In this document: in pieces, positions 51,296 through 60,876 of the stretch
How positions within the stretch are numbered: position 1 is the stretch's first letter
How the letters are laid out: every line of letters starts with the position of its first letter
NCBI GenBank assembly: GCA_041649015.1
Contig: JBAZNU010000006.1
Location: 1 to 64,000 of the forward strand
From: Ignavibacteria bacterium
Lineage (GTDB): Bacteria; Bacteroidota; Ignavibacteria; Tepidaquicellales; Tepidaquicellaceae
Reading direction: 5' to 3'
Length of the DNA: 64,000 nt
Notes under the pieces: generated by a model
Told to the model about the DNA's origin: nothing
Seen by the model: only the letters and a program-made list of their open reading frames with translations
Databases searched by the model: none
Position numbers and translations under genes: made by a program

Positions 51296-52534
51296 TTATT
51301 GCTTAATTTTTTCTAAATAATCATTACTCTTGTAAACTTTAACGAGAAATCCGTAGTAAATCAAAAACAAAGGCATAAGAAAATATTCGGGATAGATTAA
51401 TATATCTTCAAAAAGATTTTGCATTAATATGCTTACAACAGAAGCAAAACAGAAAATAAATAAATCCCTGTGATGGCTTTCCTTTGGATGTTTCTTGATT
51501 GAAAATCCAGATTTAAAAAGTGTGAACAATGCATAAACGACTGTCATAGTTGTAAGTAGCATCCCGAATTGAATTCCAAGAAGGAGAATAAAATTATGCG
51601 GATCAGCTACAATTTCCAGGCTGCCCAAAAACATCTTCTCTGCTGTAAAAGTATCGTAAAAATTTATAACTCCGTAACCCCACATGAAATGAAACGGGTC
51701 GGCAACAATCATGTCGTAAGCTGTTACAAACAAAAGCAGTCTTGAAATCGAACTTAAACCGCCTTTAGATGCTGCAAAATCAGCAAAGATTGTCACAACA
51801 AGGATGAAACTGATTCCAAGCATGATAATGAACAGCCTTTTCGACTTAAAATATGAAATCAGCAAAATGGAAAGCCCTGCGGAAATATATGCGGCACGTG
51901 AGAACGTAAACAACATCGAAATAAGAAAGAAAACTAAAAGTGCAAGCATCACAAACCTGTTACCTTTTTTCATAAACATCTTATATACTACAATCGGGAT
52001 TACAATGCTGAATGAGAAACCTGATGCGTTAGGATGATTGAAGAACCCTATCAGATATCCAGGATAAAAAGGGTTTTGCTGTAAACCTGCAAGCAATGTA
52101 AACCATCCAAATAGGCCGTTAGCCAGGGAGAATGCGGTTACGACATTAAGTAATGTCTCAAATTTCTGCGGCTTTTCAAAAAGAGTTTCTGGTATAAAAA
52201 CCGCAAACATAAAGAAAACAGGGAAATATGATAAAATCTTGAAAATACTCTTTACATCGCTGTTGCTCTGGAAATTAAAGAAGAAAACATTAATCAGCAA
52301 AATAAAACTGATAAGTAAAAGTATCAAATTATCCAGACTAAATTTCCCGAATCTGAAAATTGCTATCGATTTAAAATCCCATCGCAGTAAAAGAAAAATC
52401 ACGAAAAGAGCAATGTGTATAAAATATATTGCGGATAATATTATGGCAGAAAAAGGCAGACCTGAAAATGCCAGAAAACTAAAAAATAAAGTTAAGTAAC
52501 AAACAATTTCTGCTATTGACGAATCTTTTATCAA
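51296..52534 (-). CDS. O-antigen polymerase/ligase (Wzy/WaaL-like)
   Basis: This 412-residue protein has 10 to 12 membrane helices and a large loop around residues 270-315 (FHFMWGYGVINFYDTFTAEK). HPNASGFSFSI and an RAAYISAGLSIL stretch are typical of the O-antigen ligase superfamily. As the only such protein beside wzx and the chain-length gene, it is most likely the polymerase. The start is TTG at 52534. It is followed directly by the flippase. Confidence 0.85.
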   Translation of the reverse strand: MIKDSSIAEIVCYLTLFFSFLAFSGLPFSAIILSAIYFIHIALFVIFLLLRWDFKSIAIFRFGKFSLDNLILLLISFILLINVFFFNFQSNSDVKSIFKILSYFPVFFMFAVFIPETLFEKPQKFETLLNVVTAFSLANGLFGWFTLLAGLQQNPFYPGYLIGFFNHPNASGFSFSIVIPIVVYKMFMKKGNRFVMLALLVFFLISMLFTFSRAAYISAGLSILLISYFKSKRLFIIMLGISFILVVTIFADFAASKGGLSSISRLLLFVTAYDMIVADPFHFMWGYGVINFYDTFTAEKMFLGSLEIVADPHNFILLLGIQFGMLLTTMTVVYALFTLFKSGFSIKKHPKESHHRDLFIFCFASVVSILMQNLFEDILIYPEYFLMPLFLIYYGFLVKVYKSNDYLEKIKQ

Positions 52535-52546
52535 TCCCGTTTAACG

Positions 52547-53698
52547 TTATTTTGATACTAGATGGTTTCTGTATATTTTCCATTTCTCGGATAAGACCGA
52601 AATGCCGGCAGAAGATAATAATGCTAACAGGAAAACTACAACGGTTATAGTAAGTCTTTTTGGTTTTACTTTCTTATCGGGTTCAAAGGGATAATCAAGA
52701 ATTAGCACTGAAGGGGTCTCCCGGTTTTCTTCAATCTTTGACTGCTCATACATAGGAAGAAGAAAGGTCACAATCTTGCTTTGAATTTCAATATTCCGAA
52801 CAAGTCTGAGATAATTTATTGCAACATCAGGTTTGCCTTTTAATGCAAGCATGTCTTCTGTGGAGCTCTCATTTTTCATTTTGCTTAGCTGTGCTTTAAG
52901 AAGGTTTACTTTCTCGACCTGCTGTTTTACTTCGGGCTGGTCGGGAGCAAGAATTTTCTTCATTATTTCGAGCTTAACCTCTTCAGATTTAATCTCTACT
53001 TCAAGCTGTACTCCGATTTGAGCTGCTGCTTTTATCTGGGCGTCGGGAGCAACACCGAAAACATCCTGAAATGCCTTCAGGCTGTCCTCGGATTTTTTCA
53101 GGTCTTCTTTTGCCAGATTATATCTTGTTTCGATGAATTCCCTGTTATTCTTTGCGTTTAATACATTAAGCTCGATGTTTATCTTATTCAGTGAATTCAC
53201 AAGATATTCAACCATTTCCTTGGCTCTTTTAGGGTCTTTGTCATAAGCCCCTATTTCCATCGTTCCGGCTATCTTGTCTTTCTTTAGTTCGATTACATTC
53301 TCTCTCACGTACTTCAAAGCATCGTACATATACTTAAACTTTTCTTCCTCAATAATATTGAACTTTACAATCAGTTCTTCAAGAGATCTTCTGCTGTTAA
53401 GAATATTGTCATACAAAGCAAGTTCCTTGTAAACAGACCCCCCTCCGGCAAGTTCTCCAAAATCCATTCCCGTTAGGCCGGCTCCTCCGATAAGGCTTGA
53501 TATATCTCCGGATTTACTCGTCGTCTTCACTGTTGCATAAGAATAAAAAATTGGATCCATTACGAAAAAGACTACAAAGATTGTGATGGCCGTTAATGTT
53601 AATGTAAACGAAAGAATGAATTTTCTGTACCTGAAAAATACATTAAGGTAATCTATCAATCTGAGCCCCGATCCCTTATCCTCTGTTTTTTCTGACAT
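52547..53698 (-). CDS. Polysaccharide chain-length/co-polymerase protein (Wzz-like)
   Basis: This 383-residue protein has two membrane helices (about 29-52 and 353-372) that flank a large coiled-coil periplasmic domain. The second helix is preceded by the Pro-rich PFEPDKKVKPKR. This is the PCP family that sets polymer length; no tyrosine kinase domain or Tyr tail is present. It sits between the export protein and the polymerase, 12 nt before the latter. Confidence 0.9.
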   Translation of the reverse strand: MSEKTEDKGSGLRLIDYLNVFFRYRKFILSFTLTLTAITIFVVFFVMDPIFYSYATVKTTSKSGDISSLIGGAGLTGMDFGELAGGGSVYKELALYDNILNSRRSLEELIVKFNIIEEEKFKYMYDALKYVRENVIELKKDKIAGTMEIGAYDKDPKRAKEMVEYLVNSLNKINIELNVLNAKNNREFIETRYNLAKEDLKKSEDSLKAFQDVFGVAPDAQIKAAAQIGVQLEVEIKSEEVKLEIMKKILAPDQPEVKQQVEKVNLLKAQLSKMKNESSTEDMLALKGKPDVAINYLRLVRNIEIQSKIVTFLLPMYEQSKIEENRETPSVLILDYPFEPDKKVKPKRLTITVVVFLLALLSSAGISVLSEKWKIYRNHLVSK

Positions 53699-53726
53699 TA
53701 TAATTAAAGTTTTTGTGTTAAAGAAA

Positions 53727-55457
53727 CTATTTGTTCTGCTGCATTATCAGCAAATAAGTTGTAATAACGCTTGCCACCACTCCGATCATTGTTGCAACGA
53801 TAGTTAAACTCTCTCTGAATTCGGCGGGTGTTTCTTTCGGCACATAAATAAAATCTCCTGAGCCAACCTTGGTGTCTTTGGGTTTATACCATCCCCTCGT
53901 GTTGAATTTTATTATTCTTGTATTGCTTTCATCCGCAGCAAGCGAATATCCTCCTGCCTTTTCAATATAGTAAGTATAATCTGCACCCTCCTTGTAAGGG
54001 ACGAAACCTTCGCTTCCCACTTGTCCGTAAACATATACAATATTCTTATTGTCATTAATGTATACAACATCTTTGTCCTCAAGAACAATGTTTTGAGACG
54101 TATCATTCTCAAGGTATAATTTTTCAAAATCAACGATAACCCTGTTTCTTCTTGAACGCACATCCCTTTCAAAATTAAGTTTATCCTTTTCATTAATAAT
54201 CAGGTCATTCGCCCTCATGTTAACCATTACTTCAAGAGTATCTTTTGCATTGTATTCCGCGTCATATCGCCTGAACAATATGCATAAAGGCAGATATGCC
54301 GTTTTTTTCATTCCGCCTGCGATTTCGATAACATCTTTTAGTCTTGTCGTTTTCTCAATGATAGGATAAACTCCAGGGACGTTGACTTCTCCGAGTACGG
54401 TTACGCTGAAGTTTCGGATATAATCAGTTTTGTACTTCACAAAAAGCCTATCATATTCGCTGATCTTGAATTTTTTATCCTTTTCATAATCCAGATAAAA
54501 TATTTCAAATTCTTTCGTCTCAATATTCGTCCTGTAAACAATAATACTATCTGTATTAGCTTTAAAATCGAACCCTCTGCCCAAACCTATAATAGCTTCA
54601 AGGTCATCCGATTTATTATACTCGTAAACTCCGGGAAGTTGAACAGCACCACTAATAGTAACATAATTCTTATAAAGAAAGCCAAGAGGTACTTTTACAA
54701 AATCCCCCTCTTGCAAATAAGGATTATATTGATCTTCATTCGTGTAAAAATATCTGTAAAGGTCAACATTGGCAACGCTGCCGTCTTTATGAATAATTTC
54801 GATATTACGAAGGGATATGCTCGGGAAAAAGAATTCAGACCTGTTGCTGAAATCGTATTGTGCTCTTTGAACATTCACGGTATCATAATAAACATAAGTA
54901 ATAAGGTCACTGACCCTGTTCATGGAATTGACTTCGATTTTCTTCTGAACAATACTTGAAACTGTAACAAGAAAAGACTTAGGCGTGACAAGAGTGAAAC
55001 TTATGTCACTTGAATAATAACGCTTCTTTACGGCTTTTATAACCCTGCTCTTCGCCTCATTCAAAGTAAGCCCGTCAACTTTTACCTCGCCTACAGTTGG
55101 AATTAAAACTGAACCTTCAACGTTTACATTTATCGGAATCTGCTGATTAAGATATCCGTAAATACCCAGAGAGAAAACATCATTAGGTCCAACAATGTAT
55201 TTATTGGGATCTACTGCTTTATCAACTACAACTGTCATATGTGGAGAACTCTGAAACTGTTGTTGATTCAATGAACTTAATATATCCGAAGCATCAGAGT
55301 TAATCCTCAGGTCCTTATTGCCTGGCATACCCATTTGCTGCAATTGAAGTTGTTGCTGTTGTGTAGTCGGAGATTGATTTGTTGTAGTATTCTGCGAAAA
55401 AACATAATATGTCGCAATAAATAGCATGATACAACTTAAGAAAAACTTATTTGTCAT
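53727..55457 (-). CDS. Outer-membrane polysaccharide export protein (Wza/OPX type, SLBB domains)
   Basis: This 576-residue protein, counted from ATG 55457 (a TTG lies just before), starts with a signal peptide (MTNKFFLSCIMLFIATYYVFSQ). A Gln/Thr-rich linker and the Poly_export domain follow (YIVGPNDVFSLGIYGYLNQQ, about 87-106). Next come several SLBB repeats (for example VTISGAVQLPGVYEY and VTVLGEVNVPGVYPI). A C-terminal helix (about 548-572) probably crosses the outer membrane as in Wza. No lipobox Cys is seen. It works with the Wzz-like protein encoded 28 nt downstream. Confidence 0.93.
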   Translation of the reverse strand: MTNKFFLSCIMLFIATYYVFSQNTTTNQSPTTQQQQLQLQQMGMPGNKDLRINSDASDILSSLNQQQFQSSPHMTVVVDKAVDPNKYIVGPNDVFSLGIYGYLNQQIPINVNVEGSVLIPTVGEVKVDGLTLNEAKSRVIKAVKKRYYSSDISFTLVTPKSFLVTVSSIVQKKIEVNSMNRVSDLITYVYYDTVNVQRAQYDFSNRSEFFFPSISLRNIEIIHKDGSVANVDLYRYFYTNEDQYNPYLQEGDFVKVPLGFLYKNYVTISGAVQLPGVYEYNKSDDLEAIIGLGRGFDFKANTDSIIVYRTNIETKEFEIFYLDYEKDKKFKISEYDRLFVKYKTDYIRNFSVTVLGEVNVPGVYPIIEKTTRLKDVIEIAGGMKKTAYLPLCILFRRYDAEYNAKDTLEVMVNMRANDLIINEKDKLNFERDVRSRRNRVIVDFEKLYLENDTSQNIVLEDKDVVYINDNKNIVYVYGQVGSEGFVPYKEGADYTYYIEKAGGYSLAADESNTRIIKFNTRGWYKPKDTKVGSGDFIYVPKETPAEFRESLTIVATMIGVVASVITTYLLIMQQNK

Positions 55458-55462
55458 CAAAC

Positions 55463-56866
55463 TTAATGTAAATTAAAGTTATTAATTGTTTTGTTTAAAA
55501 CATCGAGAGTCTCATCATCACCTTTTGTCTCACAATAGAATCTTAATAAGGGTTCTGTGCCTGAAGCACGAATTGTAATCCAGCCATTTCGAAAGAAAAA
55601 CTTGTAACCATCTAGAGGGTCAACAGAAATAATTTCTTTTCCGCCAATCTTGTCACCCTTCTTCAACTTCTTACAGTCTTCAAGTGTTTTATTCTTCAGA
55701 TCTTCTGTTGTATGAACATCTATTCTTTTATAGAAATATTTACCAAACTCTTCATCAAGTTCAGCTTTCAATTCTGAAATGCTTTTACCTGTTTGTGCAA
55801 GCATTTCAAGATATAAGAGACCATTAAATAGACCGTCTCTTTCTGGCAAGTGCCCTTTGATACCAATTCCACCGCTTTCTTCAGCTCCAATTAGAACATC
55901 AGATTCAATCATACGTTTAGAAATATGTTTGAATCCAACGGGAACAGTTTCAAGAACAAGATTATACTTTTCACAATATTCTTTAATTAATTCAGACGCT
56001 GAAAAACCTCTAACCACTATCCCATTAAGTCCTTTAACTTGGTGAAGATATTTTAGAAGAAGCGCAAAAGTCTTTTGTGCATCAAGGAAATCTCCATTTT
56101 CGTCAATGATTGCAATCCTGTCTGCATCACCATCAGTTACAATACAAAGATTATAATTGCCTTCTTTTGTTGTTTTACAGGCAAGCGATAAATTTTTCTC
56201 CACGGGCTCCGGGGCTCCTCCCTCGAAATATGGATTAACCTCTGCATGCAACTGGTCAACATTGATCAATTCATTAATAGTATTCTGACCAGCACCATAC
56301 ATTGCTTCGTAAAGCACTTTGAGATTTGCTGCGTTTATTATATTTATATCAATTTTTTTGTTAAGGTTATCTATGTAATACTGTCTGCCGTTAAAATATT
56401 TTATAACACCTTTTTTCTGCAGTTCATCAAACGAGCTATATCTATTAACGGTTTTAATATTTTTGAGTTCGGCTTCGACTTTAATTAGTTCATCTGGATT
56501 CATTGAACCGCCGAATGAGTCTTTTAGTTTAAATCCATTATACTTGAAAGGATTATGAGAAGCGGTTATCATTACGCCAAAAGCCAGATTAAAATCTCTT
56601 GAAAGCAATGATACTGTCGGAGTAGTAACAAATGTATCGGTTATCATAACTTTGATACCTTCACTGCCGAAAATTTCAGCAGCAGCATGTGCAAATTCTT
56701 TTCCTAGAAATCTAGTATCGTAACCAATTATAATTCCGTTCTTAATGTTTGTGTGGTTCTTAAAAGTTCTAGCAGTAGCAAGTGATACTCTTCTTACATT
56801 TTCAAATGTGTAAGTGTCTCCAATAATGGCTCTCCAGCCATCTGTCCCAAATTTTACAGGTTCCAT
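55463..56866 (-). CDS. Phosphohexomutase (phosphoglucomutase/phosphomannomutase family)
   Basis: This 467-residue alpha-D-phosphohexomutase has the phosphoserine loop TASHNPFKYNG (Ser about 102), metal site DGDADR (244-249), and sugar site GAEESGG (about 326-332). The C-terminal phosphate loop reads RASGTEPLLR. It supplies hexose-1-phosphate for nucleotide sugars. The exact sugar (Glc, Man or GlcN) is not fixed by these motifs. It is placed between the B12-binding gene and the export gene, with 5 to 6 nt gaps. Confidence 0.93.
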   Translation of the reverse strand: MEPVKFGTDGWRAIIGDTYTFENVRRVSLATARTFKNHTNIKNGIIIGYDTRFLGKEFAHAAAEIFGSEGIKVMITDTFVTTPTVSLLSRDFNLAFGVMITASHNPFKYNGFKLKDSFGGSMNPDELIKVEAELKNIKTVNRYSSFDELQKKGVIKYFNGRQYYIDNLNKKIDINIINAANLKVLYEAMYGAGQNTINELINVDQLHAEVNPYFEGGAPEPVEKNLSLACKTTKEGNYNLCIVTDGDADRIAIIDENGDFLDAQKTFALLLKYLHQVKGLNGIVVRGFSASELIKEYCEKYNLVLETVPVGFKHISKRMIESDVLIGAEESGGIGIKGHLPERDGLFNGLLYLEMLAQTGKSISELKAELDEEFGKYFYKRIDVHTTEDLKNKTLEDCKKLKKGDKIGGKEIISVDPLDGYKFFFRNGWITIRASGTEPLLRFYCETKGDDETLDVLNKTINNFNLH

Positions 56867-56872
56867 TTATGA

Positions 56873-57280
56873 TTATATATTTCTATTTTTGTTTACCCAA
56901 TTTATTACGTATTCTACTGTTTCAGTAGTTGTAGCACCTGGAGTAAATATTTTTCCGATCCCAATTTTATTAAGCTCGTCAATATCTTTCTGAGGAATAA
57001 TCCCACCTCCGAAAAGTAAAATATCATTTAGCATCTTTTCATCCATCAGTTTCTTGATTCTGGGGAAAATAGTCATATGCGCACCGCTTAAAATACTGAC
57101 ACCGATTGCATCAACATCTTCCTGTAGTGCAGCTTCAACCATAGACTCAGGCGTCTGTCTCAGTCCTGCATATATAACTTCAAAACCAGCATCACGAAAA
57201 GCCGCTGCGATTACTTTTGCACCCCTATCATGTCCGTCTAGACCTACTTTACCTATTAAAACTCTTATTTTTCTATCCAA
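56873..57280 (-). CDS. Cobalamin-binding domain protein (methylmalonyl-CoA mutase small subunit type)
   Basis: This is a 135-residue stand-alone B12 domain. It has the His ligand motif KVGLDGHDRGAK (DxHxxG at 15-20), SILSGAH (63-69) and GGGIIP (about 90-95), as in the C-terminal part of methylmalonyl-CoA mutase. Split enzymes have the catalytic barrel as a separate gene, not found here. With pccB (30857) it suggests a methylmalonyl-CoA pathway. It precedes the phosphohexomutase by 6 nt on the same strand, an odd neighbour. Methylmalonyl-CoA or isobutyryl-CoA mutases are both possible. Confidence 0.92.
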   Translation of the reverse strand: MDRKIRVLIGKVGLDGHDRGAKVIAAAFRDAGFEVIYAGLRQTPESMVEAALQEDVDAIGVSILSGAHMTIFPRIKKLMDEKMLNDILLFGGGIIPQKDIDELNKIGIGKIFTPGATTTETVEYVINWVNKNRNI

Positions 57281-57452
57281 AACATTAATTTTTACAATAT
57301 TAAATATAGTTTTTCTAACTTTTTACTTCAAGTGATTTAATTGCAAGAGTTGATCAGAAATTTAAGAGAAACAACACTCAAAATTATATATAATAATGTT
57401 TAAAATCATATATTTTAATAAAAATGAGCTTTTAAGTAAAGAAATTATTACT

Positions 57453-58421
57453 TTACTTTTCAAGTTTCCTAAAATCTATATGGTCTTTCCTATTAAGAAT
57501 CTGCACAGCAAATACACCTAGTATCACGGCAAACCATAACGTAGCAACCCTGATAATAATAGTGGAAGCTACCGAGATATCTTTTGGTATTTTCAGAAGC
57601 AGAAGTAGTCCAGTTAAGGAGGCTTCTGTAGCACCTAATCCACCCGGAAGCATTGCAATAGCACCTACTAGTGTTGAGAAACCATAAATAAAGGTAGCAG
57701 ATAGTAAGCTAACTTCAATATTTGAGACTTCAGAAAATACGTGAAGCACAACATAAAAACCGAGACATTCCAGAAACCATGCTGCGGTACTAGCAATTAC
57801 CATTAATATAAGAGGTTTTATTTTTACCAGTTCATACATACTATCGTAAGCTGAATAAATCTTATCTGTATGCTTTGCTGTAAACTTAATTCTTTTGAAA
57901 AAGTTTATAATCTTATGAGATAATTTTTTAGAACTTAAAATAAGTGTAAGAAGAACAAATCCTATTCCTGTTGCAAGAACTATTTCAATCCCATAACCAA
58001 ATACAACGGCACCAATTGAACATAAAATTACTATTGACAGAAAATCGGTTATTCTTTCAGCGAGGATTATTGGTGCTGATACGCTAACAGGTGTACCGGT
58101 TTCCTCTTTAAGCAAAAAGGATTTTAGAACTTCGCCCATCTTCCCCGGAGTGACACTCATGATGAATGAACCCATGAAAATTAGGAACGATTTTGATGGT
58201 TTAAGCTTTATTTTCAGAACATGAAGATAATATTGCCATTTTGCAAATCTAACAAGATAATTCCCGAATGAAAGCGCAAGGACTACTGGAAACCAAATCC
58301 ATGAAAATTTTGAGAAAGCTATCATGAGGTTTCCGAAGTCTGCATATATACTGAAGGCGAGGAAAATAACCGCACCGAGTGAAACAGATAATAATATTTT
58401 CTTCTTGTACTTTTTAAACAT
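57453..58421 (-). CDS. Lysylphosphatidylglycerol synthase-like membrane protein (UPF0104)
   Basis: This 322-residue protein has seven to eight membrane helices. It shows SVTPGKMGEVLKSFLL and MLPGGLGATEASLTGLLLLL, the two conserved regions of the LPG_synthase_TM / AglD family. The family includes flippase-like and unknown transporters; the aminoacyl-transferase domain of MprF is absent. It directly abuts maf. The function is not known. Confidence 0.85.
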   Translation of the reverse strand: MFKKYKKKILLSVSLGAVIFLAFSIYADFGNLMIAFSKFSWIWFPVVLALSFGNYLVRFAKWQYYLHVLKIKLKPSKSFLIFMGSFIMSVTPGKMGEVLKSFLLKEETGTPVSVSAPIILAERITDFLSIVILCSIGAVVFGYGIEIVLATGIGFVLLTLILSSKKLSHKIINFFKRIKFTAKHTDKIYSAYDSMYELVKIKPLILMVIASTAAWFLECLGFYVVLHVFSEVSNIEVSLLSATFIYGFSTLVGAIAMLPGGLGATEASLTGLLLLLKIPKDISVASTIIIRVATLWFAVILGVFAVQILNRKDHIDFRKLEK

Positions 58422-59000
58422 TTAAAAAGTTGCCTGAATTAGTTTATAGAGTTTAACAAGAGGAAGTCCTACCACGTTGTAATAATCTCCAGTTATTTTT
58501 GCTATAAACAGGCATCCGAAATCGTCTTGAATACCATAAGCACCTGCCTTGTCAAGTGGTTTGAACTTATTAACATAGTAATTTATTTCATCATCGGTAA
58601 GCTTTCTGAATTCAACAGTCGTCTTTTCGTGACCGTACTTTTCTTTACCTGTTATGTTATTTACAACATTAACACCAGTATATACTACATGTTTTTTACC
58701 GCTGAGGATTTTCAGGTAATTTGCAGCCTCTTTAAGATTACGTGGTTTGTTTAGAATTCTTCTTTTGAGATATACTATAGTGTCTGCACTTATGATTATT
58801 CTATCTTTGTGATTTTGCGCAACAGTCCGTGATTTCCTCTGTGCGTTTGTTCTAACGGAGATATGAGGTATCTTACCTGAGACTTCCTTAGCATTCGATT
58901 CAACAACCTGAAAATGAAAACCCAACTGCTTTAAAAGATGTTTTCGTCGAGGAGATTTAGATGCAAGTATATATTTAGCTGAAAGTACTTTATCAAGCAT
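58422..59000 (-). CDS. maf: Maf-family nucleoside triphosphate pyrophosphatase
   Basis: This 192-residue enzyme hydrolyses non-canonical or pyrimidine nucleoside triphosphates. It has the N-terminal LASKSPRRKHLLKQLGF and the catalytic region IISADTIVYLKRRIL. The C-terminal KAGAYGIQDDFG and GDYYNVVGLPLVKL are also typical. It overlaps proS by 8 bases. Confidence 0.95.
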   Translation of the reverse strand: MLDKVLSAKYILASKSPRRKHLLKQLGFHFQVVESNAKEVSGKIPHISVRTNAQRKSRTVAQNHKDRIIISADTIVYLKRRILNKPRNLKEAANYLKILSGKKHVVYTGVNVVNNITGKEKYGHEKTTVEFRKLTDDEINYYVNKFKPLDKAGAYGIQDDFGCLFIAKITGDYYNVVGLPLVKLYKLIQATF

Positions 59001-60714
59001 TTAAAAGGGCATTGAGTTTTGTCATTAAGTTCTCTTTCGCAATGATACTTCTTTCACCGGTTTTTCTTACTTTGAATTCTATATTTCCGTTTTTATAATT
59101 CTTTTCACCAATGATAATATGAAAAGGAATACCAATCAAGTCAGCATCTTTAAATTTAAATCCAGGCCTCAGATCGTCCCTATCATCATAAAGAACTTCG
59201 ATTCCCATTTCAGTTAGTTCATTATAAAGGGTTTCGCAGTAGTCAGTAATTTCTTTGCTTTGTGTAGTAATATTAATCAGCATTACTTTAAACGGAGCAA
59301 TCTCGCCGTTCCAAATAATTCCGTTTTCATCATGGTTTTGTTCAATATGAGAAGCAATAATTCTTTCAACACCAATGCCGTAACTTCCCATAATGATTGG
59401 ATTTTTCTTGCCGTCCTTATCTAAAAACTTAGCACCCAGCGATTCTGAATACTTTGTACCGAGCTTAAATATATGCCCGACTTCAATAGCTTTAGTAACG
59501 CGCAGCCGGCTTGTTTTATCAAGAGTAAGCTCGCCTTCTTTGACTGTTCTGATATCAAAATATTTTATGCCTTCGACATCCCTTTTCAGATCAATGTTTT
59601 TAATATGGTAATCATTTCTGTTTGCACCGCTAACGAGTTCATCCGCATCCTGAAGCCTTAAGTCTGCGACAATTTCAATTTTACCTTTTAAACCTATGGG
59701 ACCAATTGAGCCGGCATCAGCGCCTGTGATTTGCATTAATTCCTCAGGATGTCCCGGTCTTAAATTTGCTCCGTAAAGGAATTGAAGTTTTGTTTCATTT
59801 ACTTCATCGTGACCGCAAACAAGCGCCAGCAGATACTTGTCTTTCTCTGTTTCTGATTTTCCGGGAATTACAAATACACGAGACTTTGCCAGGCGAGATT
59901 TATCCGTAATGTTTAAGAATCCGGCAAGCTCTTCGATTGACTTTATATTTGGAGTGTGAAACTCTTCATAGGGAAGATTTGTATTTTTTCTTTCAACGAT
60001 TTCGGAAAAAGAAACCGCTACTTCAAGATTTGAAGAGTATTTGCCGTCTTCACTGATAACAACAATATCTTCACCTGCTTCAGATTCTACCATAAACTCT
60101 TCAGACTTAGTACCACCCATCGCACCGCTGGATGCTGAGACAGCAAAGAACTTAAGTCCGCATCTCGAGAAAATATTTCTGTATGCTTTATCCTGAAGAT
60201 TATAAGAATCGTCAAGCCCTTCCCATGAAGAATCAAAAGAGTACGCATCTTTCATCGTAAACTGCCTGCCGCGCAGCACACCCGATTTTGGCCTGGATTC
60301 ATTCCTGAACTTTGTTTGAATCTGATACCACATTTGCGGAAGTTGCTTATAAGACGTTATGTAATTCCTGCAAATCGAGGTGAAAACTTCTTCATGAGTA
60401 GGAGCAAGCACAAGCTCACGATTTTTTATCCTGAAAATAATATCGCCAAAATCGTCAAGACGTCCGGTTTCATTCCACAGCTCATTTGGAGAAAGAGCCG
60501 GTAGAAGGAATTCATTTCCTCCGATTGCATTCATCTCTTCACGGATTATCTTTTCAACTTTATTTTTAACAATAAGTCCGAGCGGTAATACGGAATACAC
60601 ACCTGAAGTAAGTAATCTGAAAAGCCCTGCACGTATTGATAGCTTATGCGAGGCAACAACTGCGTCTGCAGGATCCTCTTTCTGAGTCGGTAAAAACAGT
60701 TTTGATAGTTTCAT
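58993..60714 (-). CDS. proS: Prolyl-tRNA synthetase, bacterial type with INS domain
   Basis: This 573-residue class II synthetase has motif 1 region SGVYSVLPLGLIVKNKVEK and motif 2 KFRNESRPKSGVLRGRQFTMKD. An insertion (YbaK-like) editing domain spans about 225-385, and motif 3 reads GSYGIGVERIIASHIEQ. A C-terminal anticodon-binding domain follows. Bacterial ProRS with the INS domain is usual in this clade. It is the first gene of a three-gene run with maf and a membrane protein. Confidence 0.97.
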   Translation of the reverse strand: MKLSKLFLPTQKEDPADAVVASHKLSIRAGLFRLLTSGVYSVLPLGLIVKNKVEKIIREEMNAIGGNEFLLPALSPNELWNETGRLDDFGDIIFRIKNRELVLAPTHEEVFTSICRNYITSYKQLPQMWYQIQTKFRNESRPKSGVLRGRQFTMKDAYSFDSSWEGLDDSYNLQDKAYRNIFSRCGLKFFAVSASSGAMGGTKSEEFMVESEAGEDIVVISEDGKYSSNLEVAVSFSEIVERKNTNLPYEEFHTPNIKSIEELAGFLNITDKSRLAKSRVFVIPGKSETEKDKYLLALVCGHDEVNETKLQFLYGANLRPGHPEELMQITGADAGSIGPIGLKGKIEIVADLRLQDADELVSGANRNDYHIKNIDLKRDVEGIKYFDIRTVKEGELTLDKTSRLRVTKAIEVGHIFKLGTKYSESLGAKFLDKDGKKNPIIMGSYGIGVERIIASHIEQNHDENGIIWNGEIAPFKVMLINITTQSKEITDYCETLYNELTEMGIEVLYDDRDDLRPGFKFKDADLIGIPFHIIIGEKNYKNGNIEFKVRKTGERSIIAKENLMTKLNALLNA

Positions 60715-60856
60715 TCTAATTGATGTAAATAAACTTCACGGTTATTTTCCCATAAAGCACGAAAAATGCAAATATACGGAATTTAAAAACTCTATTCTAT
60801 TGAAAGAGTTTTCTCGAAAACAGAAAACGAATTAGATATTTAAGAAATTAATTAAA

Positions 60857-60876
60857 TAATTCGGAATACCGAATTA
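60857..60876 (-). terminator. Short hairpin at the 3' end of the 60874 gene
   Basis: The arms TAATTCGG (60857-60864) and CCGAATTA (60869-60876) pair around a 4-base loop, overlapping the stop codon of the minus-strand gene. The sequence after it on the minus strand is A/T-rich (ATTTAATTAATTTCTT), but there is no clean T run. It is a weak terminator candidate. Confidence 0.5.

Noticed and set aside
43975..57280. Glycan cluster as a horizontally acquired island with mobile element borders
   Set aside because: No integrase, insertion sequence, tRNA or direct repeats were found at its ends, and base use looks like the rest of the window.
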